This document shows, in pieces, positions 29,942-40,024 of a DNA stretch of 64,000 nt (position 1 is its first letter; the number at the start of each line of letters is the position of its first letter). Under the pieces are notes generated by a model. It saw nothing but the letters and a program-made list of their open reading frames with translations. It was not told the origin of the DNA and searched no databases. The position numbers and the translations under genes are program-made. The stretch is from contig CP073042.1 in assembly GCA_018114805.1 (NCBI GenBank), positions 2,232,001 through 2,296,000 on the forward strand, written 5' to 3'. Source of the stretch: Candidatus Streptomyces philanthi (GTDB taxonomy: Bacteria > Actinomycetota > Actinomycetes > Streptomycetales > Streptomycetaceae).

Positions 29942-30934
29942 TCAGCCCCGGCCGGGACCCGGGGCCGGGCCCGGGCCGCCGCGCGGGCCGAGTTCGGGGC
30001 GGCCGGGGTAGCCGGAGCCGCTCGGCCCGGGCCCCGGCGGCGCCTGGCCCGTTTCGCCGTGACCGGGGGTGGCCCGCCCCGGGTGCCCCTGGGCGGCGGC
30101 GCCACGGGGCGGCGGGGTCTGACCGCCGCGAACGAGCCGGCCCAGGGCTGCCGGGCCGCCGGCCACCGGGCGTCCCGGGGCCAGCGGGCCGGTGGCCTGC
30201 GGTGGGACCGTGCCGGGGCGGTCGGCGGGCGGGTCGGCCGGTGCGTCCAGCGCGGCGGCGGCGCGCCGGGAGGCCGTGGCCCGGTCGAGCAGCCCGGTGC
30301 GCACCGCGAGCGCCGCCGCCTCCAGGCGGGAGCAGACGCCCAGTTTCATCAGGACGCGCTGCACATGCGTACGGGCCGTGCTCGGCGCGATGGCCATGCC
30401 CGCCGCGATCAGCCGGGTGTCCTCGCCCTCGGCGACCCTAAGCAGCACCTCCACCTCGCGCGGCGTGAGCAGTTGGAGCAACCGGGCGCCCTCGTCGTCG
30501 GGTTGGGCCGCGGGGTTGAGCAACTCCGCGAACGCGCCCTGCAGGAGGCCCGGAGCCACCGCCGCGTCCCCGGCGCGCGCCTTGATCATGGCGCGCTCGA
30601 CGCCTTCGATGCGCTCGTCGTGCCGCACGTACCCGGAGGCGCCGGCCGCGAAGGCGGCGGCGATGCCGCGCGAGCTGGGCACCGGACCGAGCACCACGAC
30701 CGCGACCTGGGGCCGCTCCTTCTTGATCCGCGTCACCGGCTCGAACACGCCCGGTTCGGCGGGTGTGCCGGTGCCCAGCAGGCACACCTCGGGTGCCCGG
30801 CTCACCACCAGGTCCGCGGCCCCCGCGCTCGGCGCGGCAGCGGCGAGCACCCGGTGCCCGCGGAGCTTCAACGCCGAGGCGAGCGCCTCGGCGAGCAGTC
30901 GGTGGTCGTCGACCACCATGACTCGCACGCCCAT
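29942..30934 (-). CDS. Atypical LuxR-type response regulator lacking the phosphoacceptor Asp
   Basis: 330 residues from ATG 30934, behind GGGGGAG. The receiver begins normally (VMVVDDHRLLAEALASAL, acidic pair present). But the strand that should end in the phosphorylated Asp reads PEVCLLGTGTPAEPG, with Gly/Thr there, and the switch lysine region reads GASGYVRHDERIEG without Lys. The LuxR helix-turn-helix is good: LTPREVEVLLRVAEGEDTRL, IAAGMAIAPSTARTHVQRVL, MKLGVCSRLEAAAL. A 100-residue Pro/Gly-rich tail follows. It is therefore likely to work without phosphorylation, as do other Asp-less receivers in Streptomyces. No kinase is adjacent. Confidence 0.82.
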   Translation of the reverse strand: MGVRVMVVDDHRLLAEALASALKLRGHRVLAAAAPSAGAADLVVSRAPEVCLLGTGTPAEPGVFEPVTRIKKERPQVAVVVLGPVPSSRGIAAAFAAGASGYVRHDERIEGVERAMIKARAGDAAVAPGLLQGAFAELLNPAAQPDDEGARLLQLLTPREVEVLLRVAEGEDTRLIAAGMAIAPSTARTHVQRVLMKLGVCSRLEAAALAVRTGLLDRATASRRAAAALDAPADPPADRPGTVPPQATGPLAPGRPVAGGPAALGRLVRGGQTPPPRGAAAQGHPGRATPGHGETGQAPPGPGPSGSGYPGRPELGPRGGPGPAPGPGRG

Positions 30935-31178
30935 GAACTCCCCCCATCCGCCCGGGGACGACCATCGCGGTTGTCCGTGGTCCCCGTGTCGATCGAGACC
31001 GTGCCGTCGCGACGGTGCGAGCCCCCCAGCCCGCACCCGGCCCCCGATCTCTTGCCCCCGGAAGCTACACGCTTGTTCGACATCGCGCGCCCCTTAGCAG
31101 GAAGAAGCAGCCGGTGTGCCGAAACCCGTCCTATCGTGCTCAGTTCCGCTCGCAAAAAGATCCCCTCGACACGACAAC

Positions 31179-31211
31179 GGCCCCACCAGTACGGAACGTA
31201 CCGGTGGGGCC
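31179..31211 (-). terminator. Strong hairpin after the propeller protein gene
   Basis: GGCCCCACCAGTAC (31179-31192) pairs with GTACCGGTGGGGCC (31198-31211) around a 5-base loop with one mismatch. It lies 28 bases beyond the minus-strand gene that ends at 31239. Confidence 0.85.
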
Positions 31212-31238
31212 ACCATCCGTGCAGCATTGCCGCACTGG

Positions 31239-32928
31239 TCAGTTGGGGCCGAAAACCATCGCTAGGAGGTCCTCACCGCGCTGGTAGTCGCGCGGCTCGG
31301 TGGCGTAGATGTCGCCCATGTACAGCTTCTGGTTGGCCCACAGGAACACCTCCTGGCCCAGGCTGTAGTTGGACTGCGTCTCCGCGGTGGCCGTCGCGTT
31401 CTGCATCAGCTTGGCCTTCTCGTACGTGTTCGGGTCGATCTGCCAGACGGCACCGCCCTCCCGGTACGTGGTGTCCTGGTAGGCGATGAGGTAGCCGTCC
31501 CCGTCGACCTGCATCGGCGTGATGCTGGAGGTGGGCACGCCGTCGGTCTTGCCCACGGTCTTGCCGGTGTTCAGCGAGTACGCCACGACCTCGTTCTGCG
31601 GCAGCGTGTCGGAGGAGCCGCTGCGCTCGTCGGTGGCCATGAACAGCTTGTCCTTGGCGACGACGACCTCGGTGCAGGACTCGACCTCGTTGGTCTGGCA
31701 CTCCGCCGTGAACTTGCCGTTGCCGGTCGCGATCTTGCTGACCAGCTTGCCCTTGCGCTGCGAGGGGTCGATGGGCATGAAGTCGGAGACCGAGGCGCCC
31801 GTCGAATCACCGGCGTCCACGCCGATGACCATCGGGTCGGTGGAGACCACGTGCACGTCGTCGAGGCCGTCGGTGAGCTTGTACTCGGACAGGATGTTCC
31901 CGTCCTTGGGGTTGATGAGCTGGACCGACATCCGGGCCTCGCCGTACTCGCCGCAGCCGCGCACCGCCACCAGCTTGGGGCCGCCGCCGTAACCGTACTC
32001 CGAGCACTCCTCGTTGGCCTGCGGCGACCAGAGCTTGTCGCCCTTCATGGACCAGGCGGCGCCGCCGTCCAGGCCGCCCGCGGCGATGGTGACCTCGTCG
32101 AACTCCAGCTTCTCGTCGGCCTCCTTGATGCTGCGCTGCCAGACGAGCTTGCCGTTGTTCAGGTCGACGAGGCCGACCTCGCTGCAGTCGGGGTACTTGT
32201 CCTCGGCGGTGGGCTTGCCGTCCTGGAAGACGACGGCGGTCATGCCCTCCTTGGTGACCTGGGTGCTGCCCCAGCACAGCTCGCCGCCGAGCGGGATCTC
32301 GTACCGCGCGGAGGAGCCGCCGCTGACCGGGTAGCCGACGATCAGCGCGATCGCGACCACGGCGCTGACGATGATCGCCATCCGATGCTTGCCCGGCCAG
32401 TCGTCACGGCCCGGCGTGCCCTGGGGCAGCGGCGCGCCCGCCGGGTAGCCGCCCGGCTGGGTCTGCCCGTAGGGGCCCTGCCCGAACGGACCCTGCTGCC
32501 CGGCGGCGTACGGCGCGCCGGCTGCGTGGGGTAGCCGTAGCAGCCGGCCTGCGTCGGCGCCTGCGGGTAGGCATAGCCGCCAACCTGCATGGGGGCCTGC
32601 GGATAGCCGTAGCCGCCGGCGCCGACCGGTGGGGTCTGGCCTGGGCCGGGGAGCCGGGCGGGCCGGGCGGCGGGGTCTGCGGGGCCTTGGCGAACTGCGG
32701 CGGGGTGCCGGGCGGCCCGGGGGGCGGCGTCTGCGGCGCCTGGGCCGGCGGGGCCTGCGGTGGCTGCGGCTGCTGGCCGGGCGGCGTCTGCGGGTAGCCG
32801 TAACCGGGTGCGGCGGGCTGTTGCGCGTGGCTCCCGGGGGCGTCGCCGTAACCCGGGGTGGACCAGTCGTGCGGGTCCCGCGGTGCGCCGTAGCCGCCCT
32901 GCGGCGGCTGTTGGGGCGGCTGTGACAT
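31239..32928 (-). pseudogene. Membrane-anchored PQQ-like beta-propeller protein, frameshifted in its repetitive N-terminus
   Basis: ATG 32928 (MSQPPQQPPQGGYGAPRDPH) sits six bases after GAAGGA. The N-terminal 150-200 residues are low-complexity Pro/Gln/Gly/Tyr (PQTPPGQQPQPPQAPP, GGYAYPQAPTQAG) and are spread over three frames, with breaks near 32640 and 32500-32520. From about 32500 one frame is open: WPGKHRMAIIVSAVVAIALI is the single membrane helix. The extracellular part (GLVDLNNGKLVWQRSIKEAD, LVAVRGCGEYGEARMSVQLI, GKTVGKTDGVPTSSITPMQ) has blade-like repeats of the PQQ/WD type. The breaks lie in GC-rich repeats, where sequence error is likeliest, so this gene may be functional. Function unknown; sensor or envelope protein. 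Confidence 0.7.
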
Positions 32929-33187
32929 CGGCATTCCTTCTCGTGGGGCCATGGCCGACCGGCCTCCCCCGCTGTCTCCGTGGCTGAAACCCATCGGAGA
33001 CGGAGCGAATCGGACATGAATGCGGCCTGGCGATGGCAGGCGAGCGGGTGTTCTTTGTATCACCCGGTCATCGCATGACAGGTGCCGGTGGTCGGCCGGC
33101 CCAGGAGCTGATACCGGCCCGTGACGAGACCGTTGCACCGCTCCGGCCGGCCGTGCCGGCACCAACCTGCCACGGGCGGCCCGGGTA

Positions 33188-33231
33188 CGACCCGGCCCGG
33201 CACCCGCGCGAACGGGTGCCGGGCCGGGTCG
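33188..33231 (-). terminator. Perfect 19-bp hairpin after the ABC-F gene
   Basis: The arms at 33188-33206 (beginning CGACCCGGCC) and 33213-33231 (ending GGCCGGGTCG) are exact reverse complements around loop CGCGAA. It lies 40 bases after the ABC-F stop. Confidence 0.9.
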
Positions 33232-33270
33232 CGGGTACGCGTCAGACGGCGGGTCGGGGGGCGCGAACGC

Positions 33271-35103
33271 TCACGCGTCATCGGCCAGTTCCAGCCAGCG
33301 CGATTCCATTTCGTCCCGTTCGCCCGACAGCTCCCGTAGCTTGCCGTCGAGTTCGGCGACGCGCTCGAAGTCGGTGGCGCGCTCGGCGATCTGGGCGTGC
33401 AGCGTGGTCTCCTGCTCGCTGATCTTGTCGAGGCGGCGCTCGATGCGCTGCAACTCCTTCTGCGCGGCGCGCGACTCGCCCGCCGACTTCTCCCGCGGCC
33501 GGTTCTTGTCACTGGTGCCGGCGCCGGCGGCCGGGCCCGCGGGGGCGGCCGGCGCGGCGGTGCTCGCCCGCGTGCGCTGGCGGCGCTCCAGGTACTCGTC
33601 GACGCCGCGCGGCAGCATCCGCAGCGTGGCGTCGCCGAGCAGCGCGAGGACGCGGTCGGTGGTGCGCTCGATGAAGTACCGGTCGTGGCTGATCACCACG
33701 AGCGAGCCGGGCCAGCCGTCGAGCAGGTCCTCAAGCTGGGTCAGCGTCTCGATGTCGAGGTCGTTGGTCGGCTCGTCCAGGAAGAGCACGTTGGGCTCGT
33801 CCATCAGCAGCCGGAGGATCTGCAGCCGGCGCCGCTCACCACCGGACAGGTCGCCGACCGGCGTCCACTGCTTCTCCTTGGCGCAGCCGAAGTGCTCGCA
33901 CAGTTGCGAGGCGGTCATCTCGCGGCCCTTGCCCAGGTCGACGCGTTGCCGCACCTGCTCGACGGCCTGCAGGACCCGCCAGGTGGGGTCGAGTTCGGCG
34001 ACCTCCTGCGACAGGTAGGCCAGCCGTACGGTCTTGCCGACCGCGATCCGGCCCGCCGCCGGCTGCTCCTCGCCCTCGGTGCGGGCGGCCCGGTCCATGG
34101 CACGCAGCAGCGAGGTCTTGCCCGCGCCGTTGACGCCGACCAGGCCGATCCGGTCGCCCGGCCCGAGCTGCCAGGTCAGGTGCTTGAGCAGGGTCTTGGG
34201 CCCGGCCTGGATGGTCACGTCCTCCAGGTCGAAGACGGTCTTGCCGAGCCGGGAGTTGGCGAACTTCATCAGCTCGGCGGTGTCCCGGGGCGGCGGCACG
34301 TCGGCGATCAGCGCGTTGGCGGCCTCGATGCGGAAGCGCAGCTTGCTGGTGCGGGCCGGGGCGCCGCGCCGCAGCCAGGCCAGCTCCTTGCGCATCAGGT
34401 TCTGCCGCTTGGCCTCCTCGGTGGCCGCGATGCGCTCGCGTTCGGCGCGCGCGAAGACGTAGTCGCTGTAGCCGCCCTCGTACTCGTGGACCTGGCCGCG
34501 CTGCACGTCCCACATGCGGGTGCAGACCTGGTCGAGGAACCAGCGGTCGTGGGTGACGACCACCAGCGCCGAACGGCGGGCCCGCAGGTGGCCAGCGAGC
34601 CAGGAGATGCCCTCCACGTCGAGGTGGTTGGTCGGCTCGTCCAGGACGATCAGCTCGGGCTCGCCGATGAGCAGCTTGGCAAGCCCGATGCGGCGCCGCT
34701 CGCCACAGGAGAGCGGGCCGATCACGGTGTCCAGACCCTGCCCGAAGCCGGGCAGGTCGAGCCCGCCGAACAGGCCGGTCAGCACGTCGCGGATACGGGC
34801 GTTGCCCGCCCACCCGTGGTCGGCGAGGTCGCCGATCACCTCGTGCCGCACGGTGGCGGCCGGGTCGAGCGAGTCGTGCTGGGTCAGCACGCCGAGCCGC
34901 AGCCCACCGGAGTGCGTGACGCGCCCCTGGTCGGCCTCCTCCAGCTTGGCGAGCATCCGGATGAGGGTGGTCTTGCCGTCTCCGTTGCGGCCGACGACGC
35001 CGATCCGGTCGCCCTCATTGACGCCGAGGGAGATCCCATCGAGCAGGGCACGGGTACCGTACACCTTGCTCACGGTTTCCAGATTGACGAGGTTCGTTGC
35101 CAT
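33271..35103 (-). CDS. ABC-F family ATPase (Uup-like)
   Basis: 610 residues from ATG 35103, behind CAGGAG. Two ATP-binding cassettes without membrane segments are present. The first has Walker A GRNGDGKTTL, signature LSCGERRRIGLAK and Walker B LIVLDEPTNHLDVEG. The linker (ERERIAATEEAKRQNLMRKE) precedes the second, with Walker A GVNGAGKTSL, signature LSGGERRRLQILRLL and Walker B VLFLDEPTNDLDIET. The C-terminus after residue 530 is a Pro/Ala linker and a coiled coil (LQRIERRLDKISEQETTLHA), as in Uup. Such proteins act on the ribosome or on DNA intermediates rather than in transport. The first signature has Cys for Gly (LSCGE). Intact; followed by a strong terminator. Confidence 0.93.
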   Translation of the reverse strand: MATNLVNLETVSKVYGTRALLDGISLGVNEGDRIGVVGRNGDGKTTLIRMLAKLEEADQGRVTHSGGLRLGVLTQHDSLDPAATVRHEVIGDLADHGWAGNARIRDVLTGLFGGLDLPGFGQGLDTVIGPLSCGERRRIGLAKLLIGEPELIVLDEPTNHLDVEGISWLAGHLRARRSALVVVTHDRWFLDQVCTRMWDVQRGQVHEYEGGYSDYVFARAERERIAATEEAKRQNLMRKELAWLRRGAPARTSKLRFRIEAANALIADVPPPRDTAELMKFANSRLGKTVFDLEDVTIQAGPKTLLKHLTWQLGPGDRIGLVGVNGAGKTSLLRAMDRAARTEGEEQPAAGRIAVGKTVRLAYLSQEVAELDPTWRVLQAVEQVRQRVDLGKGREMTASQLCEHFGCAKEKQWTPVGDLSGGERRRLQILRLLMDEPNVLFLDEPTNDLDIETLTQLEDLLDGWPGSLVVISHDRYFIERTTDRVLALLGDATLRMLPRGVDEYLERRQRTRASTAAPAAPAGPAAGAGTSDKNRPREKSAGESRAAQKELQRIERRLDKISEQETTLHAQIAERATDFERVAELDGKLRELSGERDEMESRWLELADDA

Positions 35104-35360
35104 CTCACTCCTGGGACGGGGGCGTTCGAGCTCCAGCGTAGTCGCCACGGGCCGGGCCCCAGATCGCGCCGTCGCCGCGGGGTGCGACCCCCCGACGCGC
35201 CGGCGCCCGGGGCGTGCCGGGGCCCGCCCACGGGCACGACGGCGCACCGCGCGCCAGGCGCCCCGGACGCTCGGGCGGTCGGGGCGCTCGGGCGGTTGGG
35301 CAGGCGGTCGTACGGCTCGTCGCCTAGGCGCTCGGGGCTCGGGTCGGACTGTCGTGCGGC

Positions 35361-36329
35361 TTAGGCGCTCGGGGCCCGGCGGTCCTCGCGTACGACCGTG
35401 GCGCCGTCGGCCGGGCTCGTGGCCACGCGGGCCGTGCGGCAGGTGCCGGAGGCGGCGAGCGCCGTGGCCACCTGCTGTGCGCCCGCCGCGTCCTTGGCCA
35501 GGAAGGCGCAGGTCGGGCCGGAGCCGGAGACCAGCGAGGCGAGCGCGCCCGCCTCGGTGCCGGCGCGCAGGGTGTCGGCGAGGGAGGGCCGCAGCGAGAC
35601 CGCCGCGGCCTGGAGGTCGTTGCTGGAGCCGTCCGGGCCCGCGGCCAGGGCGGCGGCGAGCGCGGTGGCGTCGCCGGCGCGCAGCGCGTCGAGGAGGGCG
35701 GCCGACGGCTCGGGCGCCGGCACGTCGTCGATGGTGTCGCCGGCGCCGCGCTCGGCGCGCAGCCGGTCGCACTCGCCGTAGACGGCGGGCGTCGAGAGCC
35801 CGCCGTCCGCCGCGGCGAAGACCCAGTGGAAGGTGCCGCCGACGGCGAGCGGGGTGAGCAGTTCGCCGCGGCCCCGGCCCAGCGCGACCCCGCCCACCAG
35901 GCTGAACGGCACGTCGCTGCCCAGTTCGGCGCAGATGTCGAGGAGTTCCTCGCGCGACGCGCCGGTGTTCCACAACGCGTCGCAGGCCAGCAGCGCGCCG
36001 GCGCCGTCCGCGCTGCCGCCGGCCATGCCGCCGGCGACCGGGATGTCCTTGGCGATGTGGATACGCACCTTCGGCTCGATCCCGTGGCAGGCGGCGAGCA
36101 GTTCGGCGGCGCGGGCGGCGAGGTTCGTACGGTCGCGGGGCACCTGGTCGGCGTCCGGGCCCTCGACCGTGATCCGCAGCTCGTCGGCCGGGGTGACCGT
36201 GATCTCGTCGTACAGGCCGACAGCGAGGAAGACGTTGGCCAGGTCGTGGAATCCGTGCGGCCTGCGGCCACCCACCGCGAGCTGGGCGTTGACCTTGGCC
36301 GGGACGCGAACGGCGATGGAGTCGATCAC
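35361..36329 (-). CDS. ispE: 4-diphosphocytidyl-2-C-methyl-D-erythritol kinase
   Basis: 322 residues from GTG 36329 (VIDSIAVRVPAKVNAQLAVG), with GAGGAG about 10 bases upstream. It phosphorylates CDP-ME in the MEP isoprenoid pathway; essential in Streptomyces. GHMP-kinase motifs are all present: RVPAKVNAQLAVGGRRPHGF, the phosphate loop PVAGGMAGGSADGAGALLAC and the C-terminal glycine motif ASLVSGSGPTCAFL. Length is normal and no lesion is present, in contrast to galK of the same superfamily. Upstream lies ksgA on the same strand, the usual ksgA-ispE order. Confidence 0.95.
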   Translation of the reverse strand: MIDSIAVRVPAKVNAQLAVGGRRPHGFHDLANVFLAVGLYDEITVTPADELRITVEGPDADQVPRDRTNLAARAAELLAACHGIEPKVRIHIAKDIPVAGGMAGGSADGAGALLACDALWNTGASREELLDICAELGSDVPFSLVGGVALGRGRGELLTPLAVGGTFHWVFAAADGGLSTPAVYGECDRLRAERGAGDTIDDVPAPEPSAALLDALRAGDATALAAALAAGPDGSSNDLQAAAVSLRPSLADTLRAGTEAGALASLVSGSGPTCAFLAKDAAGAQQVATALAASGTCRTARVATSPADGATVVREDRRAPSA

Positions 36330-36523
36330 GGGCTCTTGGCTCCTCGGTTCCGGGGCCGCCGCAGTGCGGGCGGCGACGGTTGGTGGTGATCGCACCCTAC
36401 GGACTCCGGGTGTCAGGCCGCTGGCAGGCGTCTCACCTGTCGCGCGCCCGGCTCCCCCGGCCGGCCCGCCGCGAGCCACGGCGCACACGGGGCGCGTCCG
36501 CCGGCGGACCCGCGCGCCGGGTC

Positions 36524-37492
36524 TCACTTACCGGGGCCGTGCTCCGCGATCGCCGCGAACTCCTCCACCGTCAGCGACTCGCCGCGCGCCTGCGGCGACA
36601 CCCCGGCGGCCACGAGCGCCGCCTCGGCGGCGGCGGCCGACCCGGCCCACCCCGCGAGCGCGGCCCGCAGCGTCTTGCGGCGCTGCGCGAACGCAGCGTC
36701 CACGACCGCGAAGACCCCGGCGCGCGTGGCGCTGGTGGGCGGCGGGGCGGGGCGGCGGACCAGCGAGACGAGGCCGGAGTCCACGTTCGGGGCGGGCCAG
36801 AAGACGTTGCGGCCGATCGCGCCGGCCCGCCTGACCTCCGCGTACCAGGCGGCCTTCACCGACGGCACCCCGTATACCTTCGAGCCGGGGGGCGCCGCGA
36901 GCCGGTCGGCCACCTCGGCCTGCACCATGACCAGCGTGCGTTCGATGCTGGGGAAGGTCGCGAGCATGTGCAGCAGGACGGGCACGGCGACGTTGTACGG
37001 CAGGTTGGCGACCAGGGCGGTGGGGGGCGGCCCGGGCAGTTCGGTGACGCGCATGGCGTCGGAGTGCACGAGCGCGAAGTGCTCGGCCCGCTCCGGCAGC
37101 CGGGCGGCCACGGTGCCGGGCAGCGCCGCGGCCAGCACGTCGTCGATCTCCACCGCCGTGACCCACGCCGCCGCTTCGAGCAGCGCGAGGGTGAGCGAGC
37201 CGAGCCCGGGGCCGACCTCAACCACCGCGTCGTTTGGCCGCACCTCGGCGGTGCGGATGATGCGGCGCACCGTGTTGGCGTCGATCACGAAGTTCTGGCC
37301 GCGCTGCTTGGTGGGGCGCACCCCGAGCGCGGCGGCCAGCTCGCGGACGTCGGCGGGCCCGAGCAGCGCGGCCGACGGCTCGGCGGCGGGCCCGGAGGGC
37401 GGGGCCGCCGGGCCGGGGCTGGCTGGGGAGGCGGCGGGTCCGGAGGAGGCGGGGTCGCCGGCGCGGTCATCGGCGTTAGGGGTGGAGCTCAC
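36524..37492 (-). CDS. rsmA: 16S rRNA (A1518/A1519) N6-dimethyltransferase
   Basis: 322 residues (KsgA). It dimethylates two adjacent adenines near the 3' end of 16S rRNA. The first 40 residues are an Asp/Ala/Pro-rich extension common in actinobacterial copies. The catalytic domain shows [20 protein letters not shown], motif [30 protein letters not shown] and the motif [18 protein letters not shown]-terminal helices include [17 protein letters not shown]. Loss would give kasugamycin resistance. Intact and next to ispE on the same strand. Confidence 0.95.
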   Translation of the reverse strand: MSSTPNADDRAGDPASSGPAASPASPGPAAPPSGPAAEPSAALLGPADVRELAAALGVRPTKQRGQNFVIDANTVRRIIRTAEVRPNDAVVEVGPGLGSLTLALLEAAAWVTAVEIDDVLAAALPGTVAARLPERAEHFALVHSDAMRVTELPGPPPTALVANLPYNVAVPVLLHMLATFPSIERTLVMVQAEVADRLAAPPGSKVYGVPSVKAAWYAEVRRAGAIGRNVFWPAPNVDSGLVSLVRRPAPPPTSATRAGVFAVVDAAFAQRRKTLRAALAGWAGSAAAAEAALVAAGVSPQARGESLTVEEFAAIAEHGPGK

Positions 37493-37646
37493 CGCTTGAG
37501 TTTACGGCCCGCGCCACTACCCCCACCGCGCCCGCCCGCCCCCGGCACACCTCGCGCGCCCGCCCGCGCGCGCCACCCGGCCCGCCGGGCCCCTGTGGGG
37601 CGAGGCCCTGCCGGCCCCGGCCCGGCCGCGCTCGGTAGGTGCGCGC

Positions 37647-38603
37647 TCAGTAGCCGAAGGCGCACGCGGTGTTGGCGGCCACGGCCGTGGCCAACTCGTC
37701 CTCGCCGATGCCGCGCACGTCGGCCATGGCGCGCAGGGTCAGCGGGATCAGGTACGGGGCGTTGGGGCGGCCCCGGTAGGGCATCGGGGTCAGGAACGGG
37801 GCGTCCGTCTCGACCAGGACCCGGTCCAGCGGTGCGATGGCGAGGGCGTCGCGCAGCGGCTGGGCGTTCTTGAACGTGACGTTCCCGGCGAAGGACAGGT
37901 AGTAGCCGTGCTCCGCGCAGGTCCTCGCCATCGCGGCGTCGCCCGAGTAACAGTGGAAGACGACCGTCTCGGGCGCGCCCTCCTCGTCCAGCACCCGCAG
38001 CACGTCGTCGTGGGCCTCGCGATCGTGGATGACGAGCGCCTTGCCGTGCCGCTTGGCGATGTCGATGTGGCGGCGGAAGGACAGTTGCTGGGCGGCCACG
38101 CCCTCCGGGCCGGTGCGGAAGTAGTCGAGCCCCGTCTCGCCGACGCCGCGCACCTGCGGCAGCGCCGCCAGCGCGTCGATCTCCGCTAGGGCCTCGTCCA
38201 GCGCGGCGTCGCCGCCGGCCGGGCGCGCCAGGCGCGGCCGGCCGCCACCCGACTGGTTGCCCTCGGAGTCGCCGAGCACGAGGCGCGGGGCCTCGTTCGG
38301 GTGCAGGGCCACGGTGGCCCACACGGCCTCGTACGCGGCGGCCGTCTCGGCCGCCCAGCGCGAACCCGCCAGGTCACAGCCGACCTGGACGACCGTCGTC
38401 ACCCCGACCGACGCAGCCTTGCCCAACGCCTCGTCCACCGTGCCCTGCTGCATGTCCAGGTGGGTGTGCGAGTCGGCCACCGCCACCCGCAGCGGCTCCG
38501 GCGGCGGCGGGGGCGCGTCCTTGGACCGGTCAGCGCCCCGCCTGCCGCCGCCCGGGGCGGCGGGAGCGCCGCCGTCGGTGCTGGTGTGTGCCGTCTCCGC
38601 CAT
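37647..38603 (-). CDS. tatD: TatD-family metal-dependent DNase/hydrolase
   Basis: 318 residues from ATG 38603. Metal-binding residues of the TIM-barrel are in ADSHTHLDMQQG (HxH), GVGETGLDYFRTGPEG (E), LVIHDREAHDD (H), VVFHCYSGDAAMAR (H) and LVETDAPFLTPMPYRG (D). The N-terminal 35 residues are Ala/Gly/Pro-rich. TatD proteins are 3'-5' exonucleases acting on damaged DNA or RNA. There is no ribosome site, but TACAAT lies seven bases before the ATG, so a leaderless transcript is likely. In Streptomyces the gene sits near ksgA-ispE, as here. Intact. Confidence 0.92.
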   Translation of the reverse strand: MAETAHTSTDGGAPAAPGGGRRGADRSKDAPPPPPEPLRVAVADSHTHLDMQQGTVDEALGKAASVGVTTVVQVGCDLAGSRWAAETAAAYEAVWATVALHPNEAPRLVLGDSEGNQSGGGRPRLARPAGGDAALDEALAEIDALAALPQVRGVGETGLDYFRTGPEGVAAQQLSFRRHIDIAKRHGKALVIHDREAHDDVLRVLDEEGAPETVVFHCYSGDAAMARTCAEHGYYLSFAGNVTFKNAQPLRDALAIAPLDRVLVETDAPFLTPMPYRGRPNAPYLIPLTLRAMADVRGIGEDELATAVAANTACAFGY

Positions 38604-38610
38604 GGTCGCG

Positions 38611-38616
38611 ATTGTA
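38611..38616 (-). promoter_or_regulatory. -10 element giving a probable leaderless tatD mRNA
   Basis: On the minus strand TACAAT occupies 38616-38611, with seven bases between it and ATG 38603. No Shine-Dalgarno sequence is present and the -35 region is weak. Start of transcription would fall at or next to the A of the start codon. Confidence 0.5.
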
Positions 38617-38865
38617 AGGAGCGCCCCGCGCGGCCGACGGGCCGGCATGGACGGCATGGACGGCACGGCCGAGGGCGGACGGCAGGGCGGGGCACGGGGC
38701 GGGTCGGCGGGCGCCGGGGCGGCGCGGAGGCGGGGCCCGCCGGGCGGCGGGCGCGGAGGGCGAGCCCCCGCGCACCCCGCGCCCCGCGCCCCTCCTTGCC
38801 CCGCGCGCCCGCCGCGCCCCGGGCGGCCGCCGCGTCGCCCGCGGGCCGCCGGCGCCCGCGCCGGC

Positions 38866-39312
38866 TCACTTGCGGTGGAACGGCCAGAGGTCCGCGAGGT
38901 GCCAGTGGTGACCGTCGGTCGGGTTCGCCGCCGGAGCGGAGGCCCGGGCGTCGGCGGTGCGCTGGCCGGGCGTCCGCCCGTACGACATGGCCCGCGACGC
39001 TGAGGTGACCTGGCCCGACCGCATGATGCGCAACACGTGCGCGCCGCAGTTGAGACAGGTCGGCTGGGTGAGCGGGGAGGGCACCCGCTCACCGCCCGCG
39101 TGGTAGCTCACGTACGCCTGCCCGAGGGCGTCCACGTGGTGCTCGATGTCATACGCCTGCTCCCAACCGTGCCCGCAGTGCATGCAGGCGAACGCGTACG
39201 CCTCGTGCGCGGCCGGCGCGTCGGCCGTGGCGCCGGACGGCGCGGCCTGCGCGCGGGCGCGCGCCTCGGGTATGGAATGGCTACCGCCGGTGGTTCCTGT
39301 GGTCTCGCTCAT
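38866..39312 (-). CDS. Zinc-ribbon protein of unknown function
   Basis: 148 residues from ATG 39312 (MSETTGTTGGSHS), behind CAGGAG. Two Cys pairs, FACMHCGHGWEQ (about residue 45) and PTCLNCGAHVLRI (about residue 90), would bind one zinc ion in a ribbon. The segment between contains HH (DIEHHVDALGQAYVSYHAGG). The rest is Ala/Ser-rich and ends HLADLWPFHRK. No signal peptide or membrane helix. A long leader of about 120 bases with a purine-rich site upstream may be regulatory. It is a single-gene unit between tatD and rsmI and appears in this position in other streptomycetes as I recall. Confidence 0.75.
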   Translation of the reverse strand: MSETTGTTGGSHSIPEARARAQAAPSGATADAPAAHEAYAFACMHCGHGWEQAYDIEHHVDALGQAYVSYHAGGERVPSPLTQPTCLNCGAHVLRIMRSGQVTSASRAMSYGRTPGQRTADARASAPAANPTDGHHWHLADLWPFHRK

Positions 39313-40024
39313 GCCAGCTCCTGTTGTCCGTGGACAAGCCTTCCGGGATCGGGGATTTCCCCCCGCGTGCAGTGGACTCCCGTGAGCGTGCTCGCGCAGT
39401 AGGCGTTTCCACTCCTTGAGGCAAATTTGAATAGCCGGTGCCAAATGGGCCGAGCGCGCGGTCCAACCTTTGCTTTTCGCGGTGAGCCCTTTACCTTCCA
39501 CGGGGTTCCGGCCTGGATGCCCGAAGCGGAAGTGAACACGTTTCCGCAGCGTACGCGCTCGCCTTCGCGGTGGTGGCGCTCATACGAGCCCCTTGGGGGT
39601 CCCTCACTGCCCGGCCCGGGCACGCTCGCACACAGCCCCGCACAACGGTCGGGGAAAACCCCCGCACCCGCCATGCGTCACGCGCCGCACACACATCACT
39701 TTGACGACGCGCCCCGGTCACTCCATTTCCCGATCGACCTTCGCCTGAGCGATTTCCGGAAATCCGGAGGAGCCTCTCCCATAAACGGTCACGTTAAATC
39801 CCGGACTCGCCGGCGGAGAAACGGACGGACGGCCCACGCATTTACCTGCGCCCTACATTCGGGCACGCCGAGCATTCCTCGCCGACGCCCCCCCGATCAC
39901 GCACACCGGGGCGCACCGCGAGCGCGCCGCACCCGTCAGGCGACCGCCGGCGCTCAGCCGGCGCCCCGGCCCCCGTGGTCCGCGCCGGGTCCGCCGCGCG
40001 GGCCAGCGTCCCGGCCCGGCGGCG
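39313..40024. other. 700-base gene-free region
   Basis: No gene supported on either strand. The part at 39400-39490 and 39700-39850 is lower in GC (for example GAGGCAAATTTGAATAGC), so promoters, including that of the zinc-ribbon gene, probably lie here. No strong hairpin or repeat was seen. Confidence 0.5.
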
